Shown here piece by piece: positions 1-6,390 of a stretch of DNA of 7,521 bases (positions within the stretch are counted from its first letter, which is position 1; every line of letters begins with the position of its first letter). This DNA is from an uncultured Bacillaceae bacterium (GTDB lineage Bacteria > Bacillota > Bacilli > Bacillales > Alkalibacillaceae), in the NCBI GenBank assembly GCA_937958375.1, contig CALGNY010000173.1:1-7521 (forward strand), written 5' to 3'. The notes under the pieces are model-generated. The model was not told where the DNA came from. It worked only from the letters and a program-made list of their open reading frames with translations, and searched no databases. The position numbers and the translations under genes were made by a program.

Positions 1-1244
1 TCATCTCCTCCAAACCTTCCTGCCACATCAGTCGGTCGGATGGCTGATTGTATTCGTTTAGCCGCCTCTTTCAGAACGCCATCCCCGATATCATGTCCCC
101 ATTGGTCATTAATTTGTTTAAAATTATCGAGATCCACAAAGAACACGGATAAGGTGGAGTCAGCGTATTTCTGATTTACAATCTCACTTTGAAGCTGATT
201 CATGAATGAACGACGATTAGGAAGATCGGTTAATGTATCATGAAATGCTAAGTGATAGATTGCCTCTTCAGCATTCTTCCGGTCACTTATATCACTCATG
301 ACAATTAATATGAGTTCGTTCCCTTCCTTTGCTAACGAATGTTTTTCTATCATTATCATGGTTGCCTCTACATTCAGGTAATGACCATCTGAATGTCGTA
401 ATTTAAACTCACTTTTGATTTCTTTTTTTATCGTTCGGCTGGCATTTGTCATGATTTCATTAGTTACATCTTCCCGATCGTCCGGATGAATGTTATCGAA
501 AAAATGATGGTCTGGAAGCGCATGTAAATCTTCTTTCAATATAGATTCAAACGATGGACTTGCATAATGAATGGTGCCATCTTTATCAATGATTGCAATC
601 ATATCCGTGATATTCTCGGCAATCATCTGATGGAAATCGGTACGGGTGATTGCTTGCTCAACAGTTTTTTCATGCTTATGCGGTTTGCCGCTGACATGGG
701 TTGCATTCGGCAACTCATTACCTGGCTGATGCATCTCTAACTCGGCTTTAATCTTTACTTCTTTACCGACCAGTACGCCACCCGTTTCAAGCGCAGCATT
801 CCAAGTGAGCCCGAAGTCTTCACGATTGATGAGAGCTTCCGCTACATAACCATAAACTTCCTTTCCCCATGGATCTGTCGCTTTTCCACCAAAAACAACA
901 TCAAACGTTACTGGTTTTGTTGTGTCCTTGATCGTTAAGTCACCTGTTACTTTATGGCCACTTTCACTCTTACTAATTTCCTTCGAATCGAATTCAATGG
1001 TAGGGAAACGATTCACATCGAAAAAGTCAGCTGACTTTAGGTGGTCATCCCTCATATGGTTACGTGTGTTTATGCTATTCGTGTCAATCTTGAATACTAT
1101 GTTTGCCGTTGTCAGATCCGTTAAATCATCAGCATCGATCTCAGCAAGAAAGGAATCAAATAGCCCTCTTACGTGTGATACCATCATATGCTTGACTTCA
1201 AATCCTACAATGGAATGAACATGATCAACAATCCAACTCCCCAT
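1..1244 (-). CDS. YceI-PAS-GGDEF fusion protein, putative diguanylate cyclase (3' end outside window)
   Basis: I translated this by hand: the frame is open for 414 codons from the ATG at 1244 to the left edge, so the C-terminus is missing. Residues 1-171 are a YceI domain (SWIVDHVHS at the N-terminus, then REDFGLTWN and GGVLVGKEVKI), a lipocalin-like fold known in other members to bind polyisoprenoids. Residues 172-200 are a His-rich linker. Residues 203-325 are a PAS domain ending in MSDISDRKNAEE. From about 349 comes a GGDEF domain with HDTLTDLPNRR (355-365), the metal-binding FFVDLDNFK (D371), an RPTD inhibitory I-site (403-406) five residues before the signature, and FGGD at 411-414, where the window ends. 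GGDEF enzymes make cyclic-di-GMP from two GTP. No signal peptide or membrane segment is visible, so it should be cytosolic, unlike secreted YceI proteins. The start is supported by AAGGGGAG at 1252-1259. It lies 34 bases after the mhqO-like gene, probably in one operon. An EAL domain could follow beyond the edge. Confidence 0.9.
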   Translation of the reverse strand, partial: MGSWIVDHVHSIVGFEVKHMMVSHVRGLFDSFLAEIDADDLTDLTTANIVFKIDTNSINTRNHMRDDHLKSADFFDVNRFPTIEFDSKEISKSESGHKVTGDLTIKDTTKPVTFDVVFGGKATDPWGKEVYGYVAEALINREDFGLTWNAALETGGVLVGKEVKIKAELEMHQPGNELPNATHVSGKPHKHEKTVEQAITRTDFHQMIAENITDMIAIIDKDGTIHYASPSFESILKEDLHALPDHHFFDNIHPDDREDVTNEIMTNASRTIKKEIKSEFKLRHSDGHYLNVEATMIMIEKHSLAKEGNELILIVMSDISDRKNAEEAIYHLAFHDTLTDLPNRRSFMNQLQSEIVNQKYADSTLSVFFVDLDNFKQINDQWGHDIGDGVLKEAAKRIQSAIRPTDVAGRFGGD

Positions 1245-1278
1245 GATTTAACTCCCCTTATCGTAGCTGTTATATCAT

Positions 1279-2220
1279 TTACTCATCAATAGGCTTAAGA
1301 TTTCTTTCAATTTCCTCACGTCTGTCCTCCAAAAATGGCGGTAAATCGAGTTTCTCTCCTAGATGTTCTTCACTGCCATCAACAGTAAATCCTGGTCCAT
1401 CGGTTGCTATTTCAAACAAAATCCCGTTCGATTCGCGGAAATACAAACTTTTGAAATAATAACGATCGACAATCCCTGAAGAATGAAAGCCTCTTTTCTT
1501 CACCTGTTCATCCCAATACGCAAGCTCTTCATCATTTTTTACACGAATCGCTAAATGATGAACACTTCCACGACCAGGCTTTTCAGATGGACCATCCATG
1601 GCCTTCACAACGATCTCTCCAAAAACTTCTCCTTCGACTGATTGGAAAATCGCTTCACTTTCACTCCGACTAACTTCTGTATAACCAAACATCTCTGTGA
1701 GGGTGGTCGCCATTTTATCCAGTCTTTTCACCGTCATCTCAACCGGACCCATTCCTTGAATCTGGTGCTTCTCCGGGACGTCCGAGTCCTGCCATGCTTC
1801 CCAGTGCTCGACTTTTTCACCATTTGAAACGAGCAAAACTAAACGTAGCCGATCAGGATCCTCAAATTTTACAGCAGGACGACCGGCATACATCGTTATC
1901 CCGCTATGTTCAACCTGGTGTTCTTCAAATCTCTCTTTCCAATAGTGCAAACTATCCTCGGATGGGACGAGCAATCCGATTCTCGTGATCGCATTGGTGC
2001 CAGGATGCGTATTCCCGACTTGGGGAATTTCGAAAAAAGTCAATTCCGTTCCTGGGCTACCTGTTTTGTCACCATAAAATAAATGGTACATTGACGGGTC
2101 ATCTTGGTTCACAGTTATTTTTACACGGCGTAAACCAAGGACGCGTTTGTAGAAGTGATTATTTTGACTCGCATTTTTGGTGATCATCGAAATATGATGA
2201 TGGCCTGGAATAGTGTACAT
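1279..2220 (-). CDS. mhqO: MhqO/MhqA-like ring-cleaving dioxygenase (VOC/glyoxalase superfamily)
   Basis: This 313-residue two-module VOC-fold protein resembles the hydroquinone/catechol-type extradiol dioxygenases of the Bacillus MhqR regulon (MhqO, MhqA/MhqE). These cleave quinone-derived aromatics with a non-heme metal. Visible family marks are GHHHISM at residues 6-12, VHHLAIRV at about 220-227 and GILFEIATDGPGF at about 266-278. The metal triad is probably one His from each HH cluster plus E270. I chose the ATG at 2220 because it has AAGGGAGG at 2229-2236, 8 bases upstream, and gives the usual MxTIPGHHH N-terminus. The ATG at 2259 would add 13 residues but has no ribosome binding site. 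The upstream region carries an MhqR-operator-like palindrome. No terminator separates it from the YceI-PAS-GGDEF gene. The family is clear; the symbol is by resemblance, since several paralogues are alike, and the exact substrate is unknown. Confidence 0.85.
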   Translation of the reverse strand: MYTIPGHHHISMITKNASQNNHFYKRVLGLRRVKITVNQDDPSMYHLFYGDKTGSPGTELTFFEIPQVGNTHPGTNAITRIGLLVPSEDSLHYWKERFEEHQVEHSGITMYAGRPAVKFEDPDRLRLVLLVSNGEKVEHWEAWQDSDVPEKHQIQGMGPVEMTVKRLDKMATTLTEMFGYTEVSRSESEAIFQSVEGEVFGEIVVKAMDGPSEKPGRGSVHHLAIRVKNDEELAYWDEQVKKRGFHSSGIVDRYYFKSLYFRESNGILFEIATDGPGFTVDGSEEHLGEKLDLPPFLEDRREEIERNLKPIDE

Positions 2221-2228
2221 GGATAGTG

Positions 2229-2236
2229 CCTCCCTT
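2229..2236 (-). promoter_or_regulatory. Ribosome binding site that fixes the dioxygenase start
   Basis: AAGGGAGG on the minus strand lies 8 bases before the ATG at 2220. The longer in-frame ATG at 2259 lacks any such site, so this decides the start. Confidence 0.85.
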
Positions 2237-2267
2237 ATTAAATCTGGAAAATGTTTCATTACTTATC

Positions 2268-2296
2268 ACTCTACTACTCACAATACAAACTTTCAA
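2268..2296 (-). promoter_or_regulatory. Putative sigma-A promoter of the mhqO-like gene
   Basis: On the minus strand, TTGAAA (2291-2296, 5 of 6 to TTGACA) is followed after 17 bases by TAGAGT (2268-2273, 4 of 6 to TATAAT). This would place the transcript start some 40 bases before the ATG at 2220. The spacing is ideal but the -10 is mediocre. Confidence 0.45.
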
Positions 2297-2302
2297 TTAA
2301 TA

Positions 2303-2320
2303 TGTCTCGAATTAAAGATA
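2303..2320 (-). promoter_or_regulatory. Candidate MhqR operator upstream of the dioxygenase
   Basis: The minus strand reads TATCTTTAATTCGAGACA. The MhqR operator of Bacillus subtilis, as I remember it, is TATCTCGAATTCGAGATA; 15 of 18 bases agree, including one intact half-site. The site lies just upstream of the proposed -35 of a gene in the family MhqR controls, which raises its credibility. MhqR is a MarR-type repressor released by quinones. No mhqR gene is in the window, and the consensus is from memory. Confidence 0.55.
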
Positions 2321-2330
2321 AATGAAGAAA

Positions 2331-2362
2331 GGCAACGATTTCTGTAAAAATTGAACGTTACC
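2331..2362 (-). terminator. Possible weak rho-independent terminator of hutH
   Basis: In the minus-strand transcript, GGTAACG (2356-2362) pairs with CGTTGCC (2331-2337) including one G-U wobble, with ATTT/AAAT able to pair inside the loop. A T-rich tract (TTTCTTCATTT) follows. The wobble makes the stem better in the minus direction, that of hutH, which ends at 2399. The loop is long and the T-run interrupted, so the call is tentative. Confidence 0.4.
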
Positions 2363-2398
2363 TCCCTGTCTTGAAATTCCGTATTCTGTTCGTTTCTT

Positions 2399-3916
2399 CT
2401 ATGTAAGACGATCCGCGTTTTCTACTTTTCTTTCATCTAACGGGCTTAATGCAGCATTTACTGCTTCGATGTCCTTTGAAAAAACACGATCACCCGTAAT
2501 TGTGGGAACAATTTCGCGGAACTCATGCCACATGCTTTGTAATTTGGGGCTAGATTTGTCTACACCATGAAGTTCAACTGCCTGTAATGCACAAATACAT
2601 TCAATAGCCAGCACTCTACGGGAATTCTGTATAATCGAGCCCGCATGACGTGCCGCTATGGTTCCCATGCTGACATGGTCCTCTTGGTTGGCCGATGATG
2701 GGATGGAATCCACACTGGCGGGATGGGCCAACGTTTTGTTTTCCGAAACCAACGATGCTGCTGCATATTGCATAATCATCGCACCTGATTCCAGACCGGG
2801 TTTTGCACTTAAAAATGGAGGCAGGTCATTTAACTGCGGATTGACTAAGCGTTCAACCCGACGCTCTGAAATGTTGGCAAGCTCGGCAACAGCGATTTTC
2901 AAAAAGTCCATCGCCAATGCGATTGGTTGTCCGTGAAAGTTACCACCCGATATGACTAACTTTCCGTCATCAAAAATCAGTGGATTATCTGTCGCGGCAT
3001 TCATCTCAATTTCCAGCTTTTCTTTGACATAGTCAAGCGTCTGCCACGTTGCCCCGTGAACTTGTGGGATACAACGAATCGAATAGGCATCTTGGACCCG
3101 TTTTTCACCTTGTCGTGTAATCAATTCGCTTCCTTCCAGCCATTCATTCATACGCTCTGCCACTTGTTCCTGCTGTTTATACCCTCTTGCTCGGTGAATC
3201 GCCGGATGAAAAGCGTCAATGATGCCGCCCAATCCTTCCATCGTTAATGCAGCAATCCATTCACTATCATATGCCAACTGTTCAGCCTCAATGTAATTCA
3301 GGGCACCGACCGCAGTCATAGCCTGGGTTCCATTTATCAGAGCGAGTCCTTCCTTGGCCTTTAACGTAATTGGCTGAATGGATTTGGCAGCCAGCACATT
3401 TTCAGCACTGACAGGCTGCCCATCGTCACCGTATACTTGTCCTTCTCCAATCAAAACCAAAGCCAAATGTGCTAAAGGCGCCAAATCACCGGAAGCTCCA
3501 AGTGAGCCCTGCTGTGGAATGACCGGATGGACCTGTTGATTGATCAATTCTTTTAACAGTTCTACAAGCTCTGGCCGCACGCCTGAAAGCCCTTTCAAAA
3601 GTGCGTTCAACCGAAGGACAATCATTGCCCGCGATACCACTTCAGGAAACAAGGGACCTATCCCACAAGCATGCGAACGAATGAGATTAAGTTGCAGATC
3701 ATCAGTATCTTTTTCGTTGATGATCACATCACTGAACTTTCCAAAACCGGTATTGATGCCATAGACGATTTCACGATTGGCGACAATTTCGTCCACAGCT
3801 AAACGACTTCTTTCGACTTCCGCCATGCTTGCTTCCGATATCGTAACCTCTTCCCGATCCAGACAGATGCGTTTAAAATCATCAATCGTTAATGAATGTC
3901 CTGTCAGTTCAATCAT
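2399..3916 (-). CDS. hutH: Histidine ammonia-lyase
   Basis: This protein of 505 residues matches the length of Bacillus HutH (about 508). HutH removes ammonia from L-histidine to give trans-urocanate, the first step of histidine catabolism, in the cytosol as a tetramer. The MIO-forming Ala-Ser-Gly is at residues 141-143 within GSLGASGDLAPLAHLAL, the position known for the family. The catalytic Tyr is at residue 52 in YGINTGFG. RSHACG, NFHGQP and SANQEDHVSMG are the other family blocks. The start at ATG 3916 has AGGAGG at 3925-3930, 8 bases away; a TTG two codons upstream (3922) would leave only 2 bases to that site. No hutP, hutU, hutI or hutG lies beside it: downstream is the dioxygenase, upstream the hydroxy-acid oxidase. 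The upstream region has a CodY-like box and a structured leader. Identity is secure; the C-terminus is intact. Confidence 0.96.
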   Translation of the reverse strand: MIELTGHSLTIDDFKRICLDREEVTISEASMAEVERSRLAVDEIVANREIVYGINTGFGKFSDVIINEKDTDDLQLNLIRSHACGIGPLFPEVVSRAMIVLRLNALLKGLSGVRPELVELLKELINQQVHPVIPQQGSLGASGDLAPLAHLALVLIGEGQVYGDDGQPVSAENVLAAKSIQPITLKAKEGLALINGTQAMTAVGALNYIEAEQLAYDSEWIAALTMEGLGGIIDAFHPAIHRARGYKQQEQVAERMNEWLEGSELITRQGEKRVQDAYSIRCIPQVHGATWQTLDYVKEKLEIEMNAATDNPLIFDDGKLVISGGNFHGQPIALAMDFLKIAVAELANISERRVERLVNPQLNDLPPFLSAKPGLESGAMIMQYAAASLVSENKTLAHPASVDSIPSSANQEDHVSMGTIAARHAGSIIQNSRRVLAIECICALQAVELHGVDKSSPKLQSMWHEFREIVPTITGDRVFSKDIEAVNAALSPLDERKVENADRLT

Positions 3917-3924
3917 TCGCAATA

Positions 3925-3930
3925 CCTCCT
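3925..3930 (-). promoter_or_regulatory. Ribosome binding site that fixes the hutH start
   Basis: AGGAGG on the minus strand is 8 bases before ATG 3916 and only 2 bases before the in-frame TTG at 3922, which favours the ATG. Confidence 0.85.
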
Positions 3931-3951
3931 ATTACAATTGTGCATGACACT

Positions 3952-4002
3952 CTGCTCTTCATTTTTGCTGTCCGGGTTCTTGGCAAAAGAGCAGCTCGGA
4001 CA
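3952..4002 (-). promoter_or_regulatory. hutH leader RNA structure: two interlocking inverted repeats
   Basis: In the hutH-sense strand the order is TGTCCG (3997-4002), CTGCTCTT (3987-3994), CGGACA (3969-3974), AAGAGCAG (3952-3959). The first pairs perfectly with the third and the second with the fourth, so they form either mutually exclusive hairpins or an H-type pseudoknot. The second stem can shift register to CTGCTC plus TTTTGC/GCAAAA with a 5-base bulge. No U-run follows, so it is not a standard terminator. It ends about 35 bases before the hutH start. A role in HutP-like or translational control is only inference. Confidence 0.45.
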
Positions 4003-4035
4003 TTAATTGTGCTTGTGTGTCTTGCACATTTCACT

Positions 4036-4041
4036 ATTCTA
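4036..4041 (-). promoter_or_regulatory. Candidate -10 element of the hutH promoter
   Basis: TAGAAT on the minus strand matches 5 of 6 bases of TATAAT and would give a leader of roughly 110-115 bases containing the interlocking repeats. No good -35 is found at 17 bases; that place is covered by the CodY-like box. A perfect TATAAT at 4098-4103 (minus strand) is an alternative, also with a poor -35. Confidence 0.35.
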
Positions 4042-4057
4042 CATCTATAATTATTTA

Positions 4058-4072
4058 ATATTTCTGAAAATA
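4058..4072 (-). promoter_or_regulatory. CodY-box-like site upstream of hutH
   Basis: On the minus strand, TATTTTCAGAAATAT matches the CodY consensus AATTTTCWGAAAATT at 12 of 15 positions. CodY is known to repress the hut operon of B. subtilis when branched-chain amino acids and GTP are plentiful. The site lies over the -35 position of the TAGAAT promoter candidate, suited to repression. The region is AT-rich, so a chance match is possible. Confidence 0.5.
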
Positions 4073-4170
4073 TTTACTAAACTTAATAGTTACATTCATT
4101 ATAGTTTAATATTGCTATAAATACGAATACATATTATCCTTAGCCTCAGTCTATAGGAAAACAGCTGGCG

Positions 4171-5235
4171 CTACTTATGTTTGATGATATTCATTTTACT
4201 TAATTCCTGAATGTTTTTCACTCCGGCTAACGTCATAGAACTATACAAATCTTGGAGAAAATAAGACAGGAAATCTTCTACTCCTTTTTCACCGTTCACG
4301 GCTAAGGCATATACATATGGTCGGCCAATAAGAACCGCGTCTGCTCCAAGTGCCAACACTTTTAACACATCACTTGCTCTGCGGATCCCGCTATCAAACA
4401 CGACTGGGACCTGTCCATCAACCTCCGTAACGATATCCGGCAAAGCATCTACACTGGAAATCAAGCCATCCAATTGCCTGCCTCCATGGTTGGATACAAT
4501 CAGACCGTCTACACCAACCTCAATCGCCCGCTGCGCATCATCCGGATGTAAAACACCCTTCAACAAAATCGGCAGCGATGTTTTCTGTTTTAATTTTTCG
4601 ATATGGGACCAATTCAAAGCCGGGTAGTTAATGTTTTTGACGATGCCATCGATGATTGCTTGATCATTCACTTCCTCTAACGTTGACAAAAAAACATCAT
4701 CGGTTTCAAAATTTCCTTGTCCATACCCCTGTGCCAATGGAGAGTAGCCATAGGACAAATCCTTTTCTCGAAAACCTAATGTGACGGTATCGATCGTCAC
4801 GACAATCGCTTCGTAACCCGCTTCCTCCGCACGCTTGACGAAACTATAGGAAATCTCCTCGTTTTGCGTCCAGTACAGCTGAAACCATTTTGGCCCACTG
4901 CTTTGTCTAGCAATTTCTTCAATGGAGTAGCTTGAGACGGTGCTTTGGACAAACGGAATGCCAAATTTCGATGCTGCACGAGCTACAGCAAGGTCACCCT
5001 GCTCATCAGCCATCTTCAGCACGCCAAGAGGTGCCAGGAATAAAGGAGTAGAATATGTATGACCGAACAACGTCACGCTTGTGTCCAACTCAGAAACGTC
5101 TCTCAATAAATTAGGAACCATCGAGTATTTTTGGAATGCAACTTTATTTTTATGAGCCGTCTCTTCTGCCCCAGCACCAGAAGCGATGTAACTGAACGCC
5201 TGTGGGGACATCGATTGCTTGGCTGCCTTCTCCAA
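4171..5235 (-). CDS. FMN-dependent alpha-hydroxy-acid oxidase/dehydrogenase (lactate/glycolate oxidase family)
   Basis: This enzyme oxidises an L-2-hydroxy acid (lactate, glycolate or similar) to the 2-oxo acid using FMN, in the cytosol; the electron acceptor cannot be told from sequence. From the TTG at 5235 (354 residues) the active-site set of the family is complete: Y16 in FSYIASGAG, Y121 in FQLYW, R156 in TLGFREKD, K226 in ILLKG, and H250 and R253 in SNHGGRQLDG. The FMN-phosphate region is DSGIRRASDVLK and GADAVLIGRPY. Spacing matches spinach glycolate oxidase with a constant offset of 8 up to R156. The start is uncertain: the TTG is the only conventional start, has poor Shine-Dalgarno support, and cuts into the first helix. 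The frame continues upstream with FPIGYEK, typical of the family, to an ATT at 5310 (see the separate entry), which would give 379 residues. Substrate and symbol are left open. Confidence 0.88.
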   Translation of the reverse strand: MEKAAKQSMSPQAFSYIASGAGAEETAHKNKVAFQKYSMVPNLLRDVSELDTSVTLFGHTYSTPLFLAPLGVLKMADEQGDLAVARAASKFGIPFVQSTVSSYSIEEIARQSSGPKWFQLYWTQNEEISYSFVKRAEEAGYEAIVVTIDTVTLGFREKDLSYGYSPLAQGYGQGNFETDDVFLSTLEEVNDQAIIDGIVKNINYPALNWSHIEKLKQKTSLPILLKGVLHPDDAQRAIEVGVDGLIVSNHGGRQLDGLISSVDALPDIVTEVDGQVPVVFDSGIRRASDVLKVLALGADAVLIGRPYVYALAVNGEKGVEDFLSYFLQDLYSSMTLAGVKNIQELSKMNIIKHK

Positions 5236-5310
5236 TTTTTCATATCCAATCGGAAACTGACTTTCATTATCTGCTTGTACTATATAATCATTACTTTTAA
5301 ATTCAGAAAT
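5236..5310 (-). other. In-frame N-terminal extension of the hydroxy-acid oxidase, possible ATT start
   Basis: The oxidase frame stays open up to a TGA at 5317-5319. Between that stop and the TTG at 5235 there is no ATG, GTG or TTG. The translated extension includes NDYIVQADNESQFPIGYEK, and PIGYEKLEKAAK fits the first helix of the family. ATT at 5308-5310 is preceded by AAGGATGAG, with AAGGA 9 bases before it, which suits a ribosome binding site. Either initiation is at AUU, or the ATG has been mutated or lost by a small indel or sequencing error. Confidence 0.45.
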
Positions 5311-5338
5311 CGTCTCTCATCCTTTTTCATTTGTTGAC

Positions 5339-5356
5339 TTATCATTAGTTTATCAT
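5339..5356. repeat. Short direct repeat over the oxidase promoter region
   Basis: TTATCAT occurs at 5339-5345 and 5350-5356 (plus strand), offset by 11 bases, about one helix turn. It overlaps a weak extended -10 candidate on the minus strand (TGATAAACT, -10 at 5347-5352) for the oxidase gene. It could be an operator, but it is short and AT-rich. Confidence 0.3.
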
Positions 5357-5396
5357 GGATGCGATTGATTTACCTTCTGCCATAGACCGTCAGTCC

Positions 5397-5424
5397 TTAA
5401 TTCATAACATTTTCATGATATAAT
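5397..5424 (+). promoter_or_regulatory. Extended -10 promoter of ctaB
   Basis: A perfect TATAAT at 5419-5424 is directly preceded by TGA (5416-5418), forming an extended -10. A weak -35, TTAATT, lies at 5397-5402 with a 16-base spacer. The predicted leader is only about 25 bases. Confidence 0.7.
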
Positions 5425-5455
5425 AATTGATAGAAATATGAATTAGGGGATTTAC

Positions 5456-6376
5456 ATGGCAAAAGAACAATCGATTACTTCATCCACAACCAATCACAAT
5501 AACAAGTTCATCCAATTGTTGATCGATATAAAAAACCTACTGAAGGGAAAAGTGCTGATCGCAAATGTGTTGCCTGTGTTCACAGCCTTTTGGTTAGCGC
5601 TTTACTTCAATGGTGAGCAATTCAGCGATCATGTTGGACTTTTCTTTTTAACGTTAGTCGGAAGTACACTCGTCATTTCCGGTGCATTGATGATGAATAA
5701 TTGGTACGAGGTGGATTTGGATAAAAAAATGGCCCGTACGCAAAAGCGGCCGACCGTTTCAGGGAACTTTACTCTGAATGCCGTTTTATGGGCAGGCATT
5801 TTTACATCGATCATCGGGCTGGCAATCATGTTATTGACGACGTTGGAAGCTACCATTTATTCCTTTTTGGGCTGGTTCTTCTATGTCGTGTTGTATACCT
5901 TCTGGACAAAGCGCCGCTACACTTGGAACACGCTCATCGGGAGCATTTCAGGTGCGTTTACTCCGCTGATTGGTTGGGCTGCCGTGGCACCAATCAATCA
6001 CGTCGTACCGATTACAATGTTCGGCATTTTACTGATTTGGCAAGTACCGCACACACTGGCGATTACTGTCAGAAGGTTAGAGGATTATTCAAGAGCAGGC
6101 GTACCGATGCTACCTGTTGTCCGCGGCGTTCAAGTGACACTCAAACATCACTTGATTTACATCGTCGCCTTGTTGGTCTTTCCGTTTTTCTTAATCGAAT
6201 CATTAGGATGGATCTTCTTTGCGGTAGCGATTTTGCTGACGATTGGCTGGATCATTCATGCAACCAAAGGATTCCAAACAGAAAACCTTGAAAAATGGGC
6301 CCATACCAGTCTTCGTTATTCGTTAATTTATTTGATTTTGTTGTCGTTCTTGATGGTTATTTTAACTTTGGATTAA
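5456..6376 (+). CDS. ctaB: Protoheme IX farnesyltransferase (heme O synthase)
   Basis: This UbiA-family membrane protein of 306 residues transfers the farnesyl group of farnesyl diphosphate to the vinyl group of protoheme IX, giving heme O for cytochrome oxidases (or heme A after CtaA). The first polar motif is NNWYEVDLDKKMARTQKRP (81-99), carrying the diphosphate/Mg-binding acids with E85 in place of the more usual first Asp. The second block is YTFWTKRR followed by NTLIGSISGAFTPLIGW (158-174). WQVPHTLAI (195-203) and EDYSRAGVPMLPVV (209-222) are characteristic of CtaB. About nine hydrophobic segments are visible from residue 34 to 305, after a polar 30-residue cytosolic tail. The start is supported by AGGGGA at 5445-5450. 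It is monocistronic: its own promoter upstream, a strong hairpin terminator downstream, and divergent from the oxidase gene. No ctaA or oxidase subunit genes are adjacent, so it may be a second copy. Confidence 0.95.
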   Translation: MAKEQSITSSTTNHNNKFIQLLIDIKNLLKGKVLIANVLPVFTAFWLALYFNGEQFSDHVGLFFLTLVGSTLVISGALMMNNWYEVDLDKKMARTQKRPTVSGNFTLNAVLWAGIFTSIIGLAIMLLTTLEATIYSFLGWFFYVVLYTFWTKRRYTWNTLIGSISGAFTPLIGWAAVAPINHVVPITMFGILLIWQVPHTLAITVRRLEDYSRAGVPMLPVVRGVQVTLKHHLIYIVALLVFPFFLIESLGWIFFAVAILLTIGWIIHATKGFQTENLEKWAHTSLRYSLIYLILLSFLMVILTLD

Positions 6377-6390
6377 TTTGTTTAAAAACC

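Noticed and set aside
922..1218. Plus-strand 98-codon open frame
   Set aside because: It lies antisense inside the clearly coding YceI domain, has no ribosome binding site and no recognisable protein features.
2218..2259. Longer start (ATG 2259) for the dioxygenase
   Set aside because: No ribosome binding site precedes it, and it overlaps the predicted transcript start region; ATG 2220 has a strong site and the family-typical N-terminus.
3980..3996. Sigma-54-like GG-N10-GC on the plus strand in the hutH leader
   Set aside because: The -12 half lacks TTGC and there is no plus-strand gene for it to drive.
4141..4170. Terminator after the hydroxy-acid oxidase
   Set aside because: Only 4-base pairings can be made and there is no T-run, so none is supported.
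5586..5610. CcpA cre-like sequence around GGTTAGCGCTTTAC inside ctaB
   Set aside because: It lacks the flanking TG and CA of the cre consensus and lies inside a coding region.
5698..5755. E85 in place of Asp in the first CtaB motif as a sign of altered activity
   Set aside because: The remaining acids and MxRTxxRP are intact, and Glu is an acceptable conservative change at this position.
5788..6291. Plus-strand 167-codon open frame
   Set aside because: It is an out-of-frame shadow inside ctaB, with a Cys/His/Arg-rich composition typical of a frame-shifted membrane protein gene.
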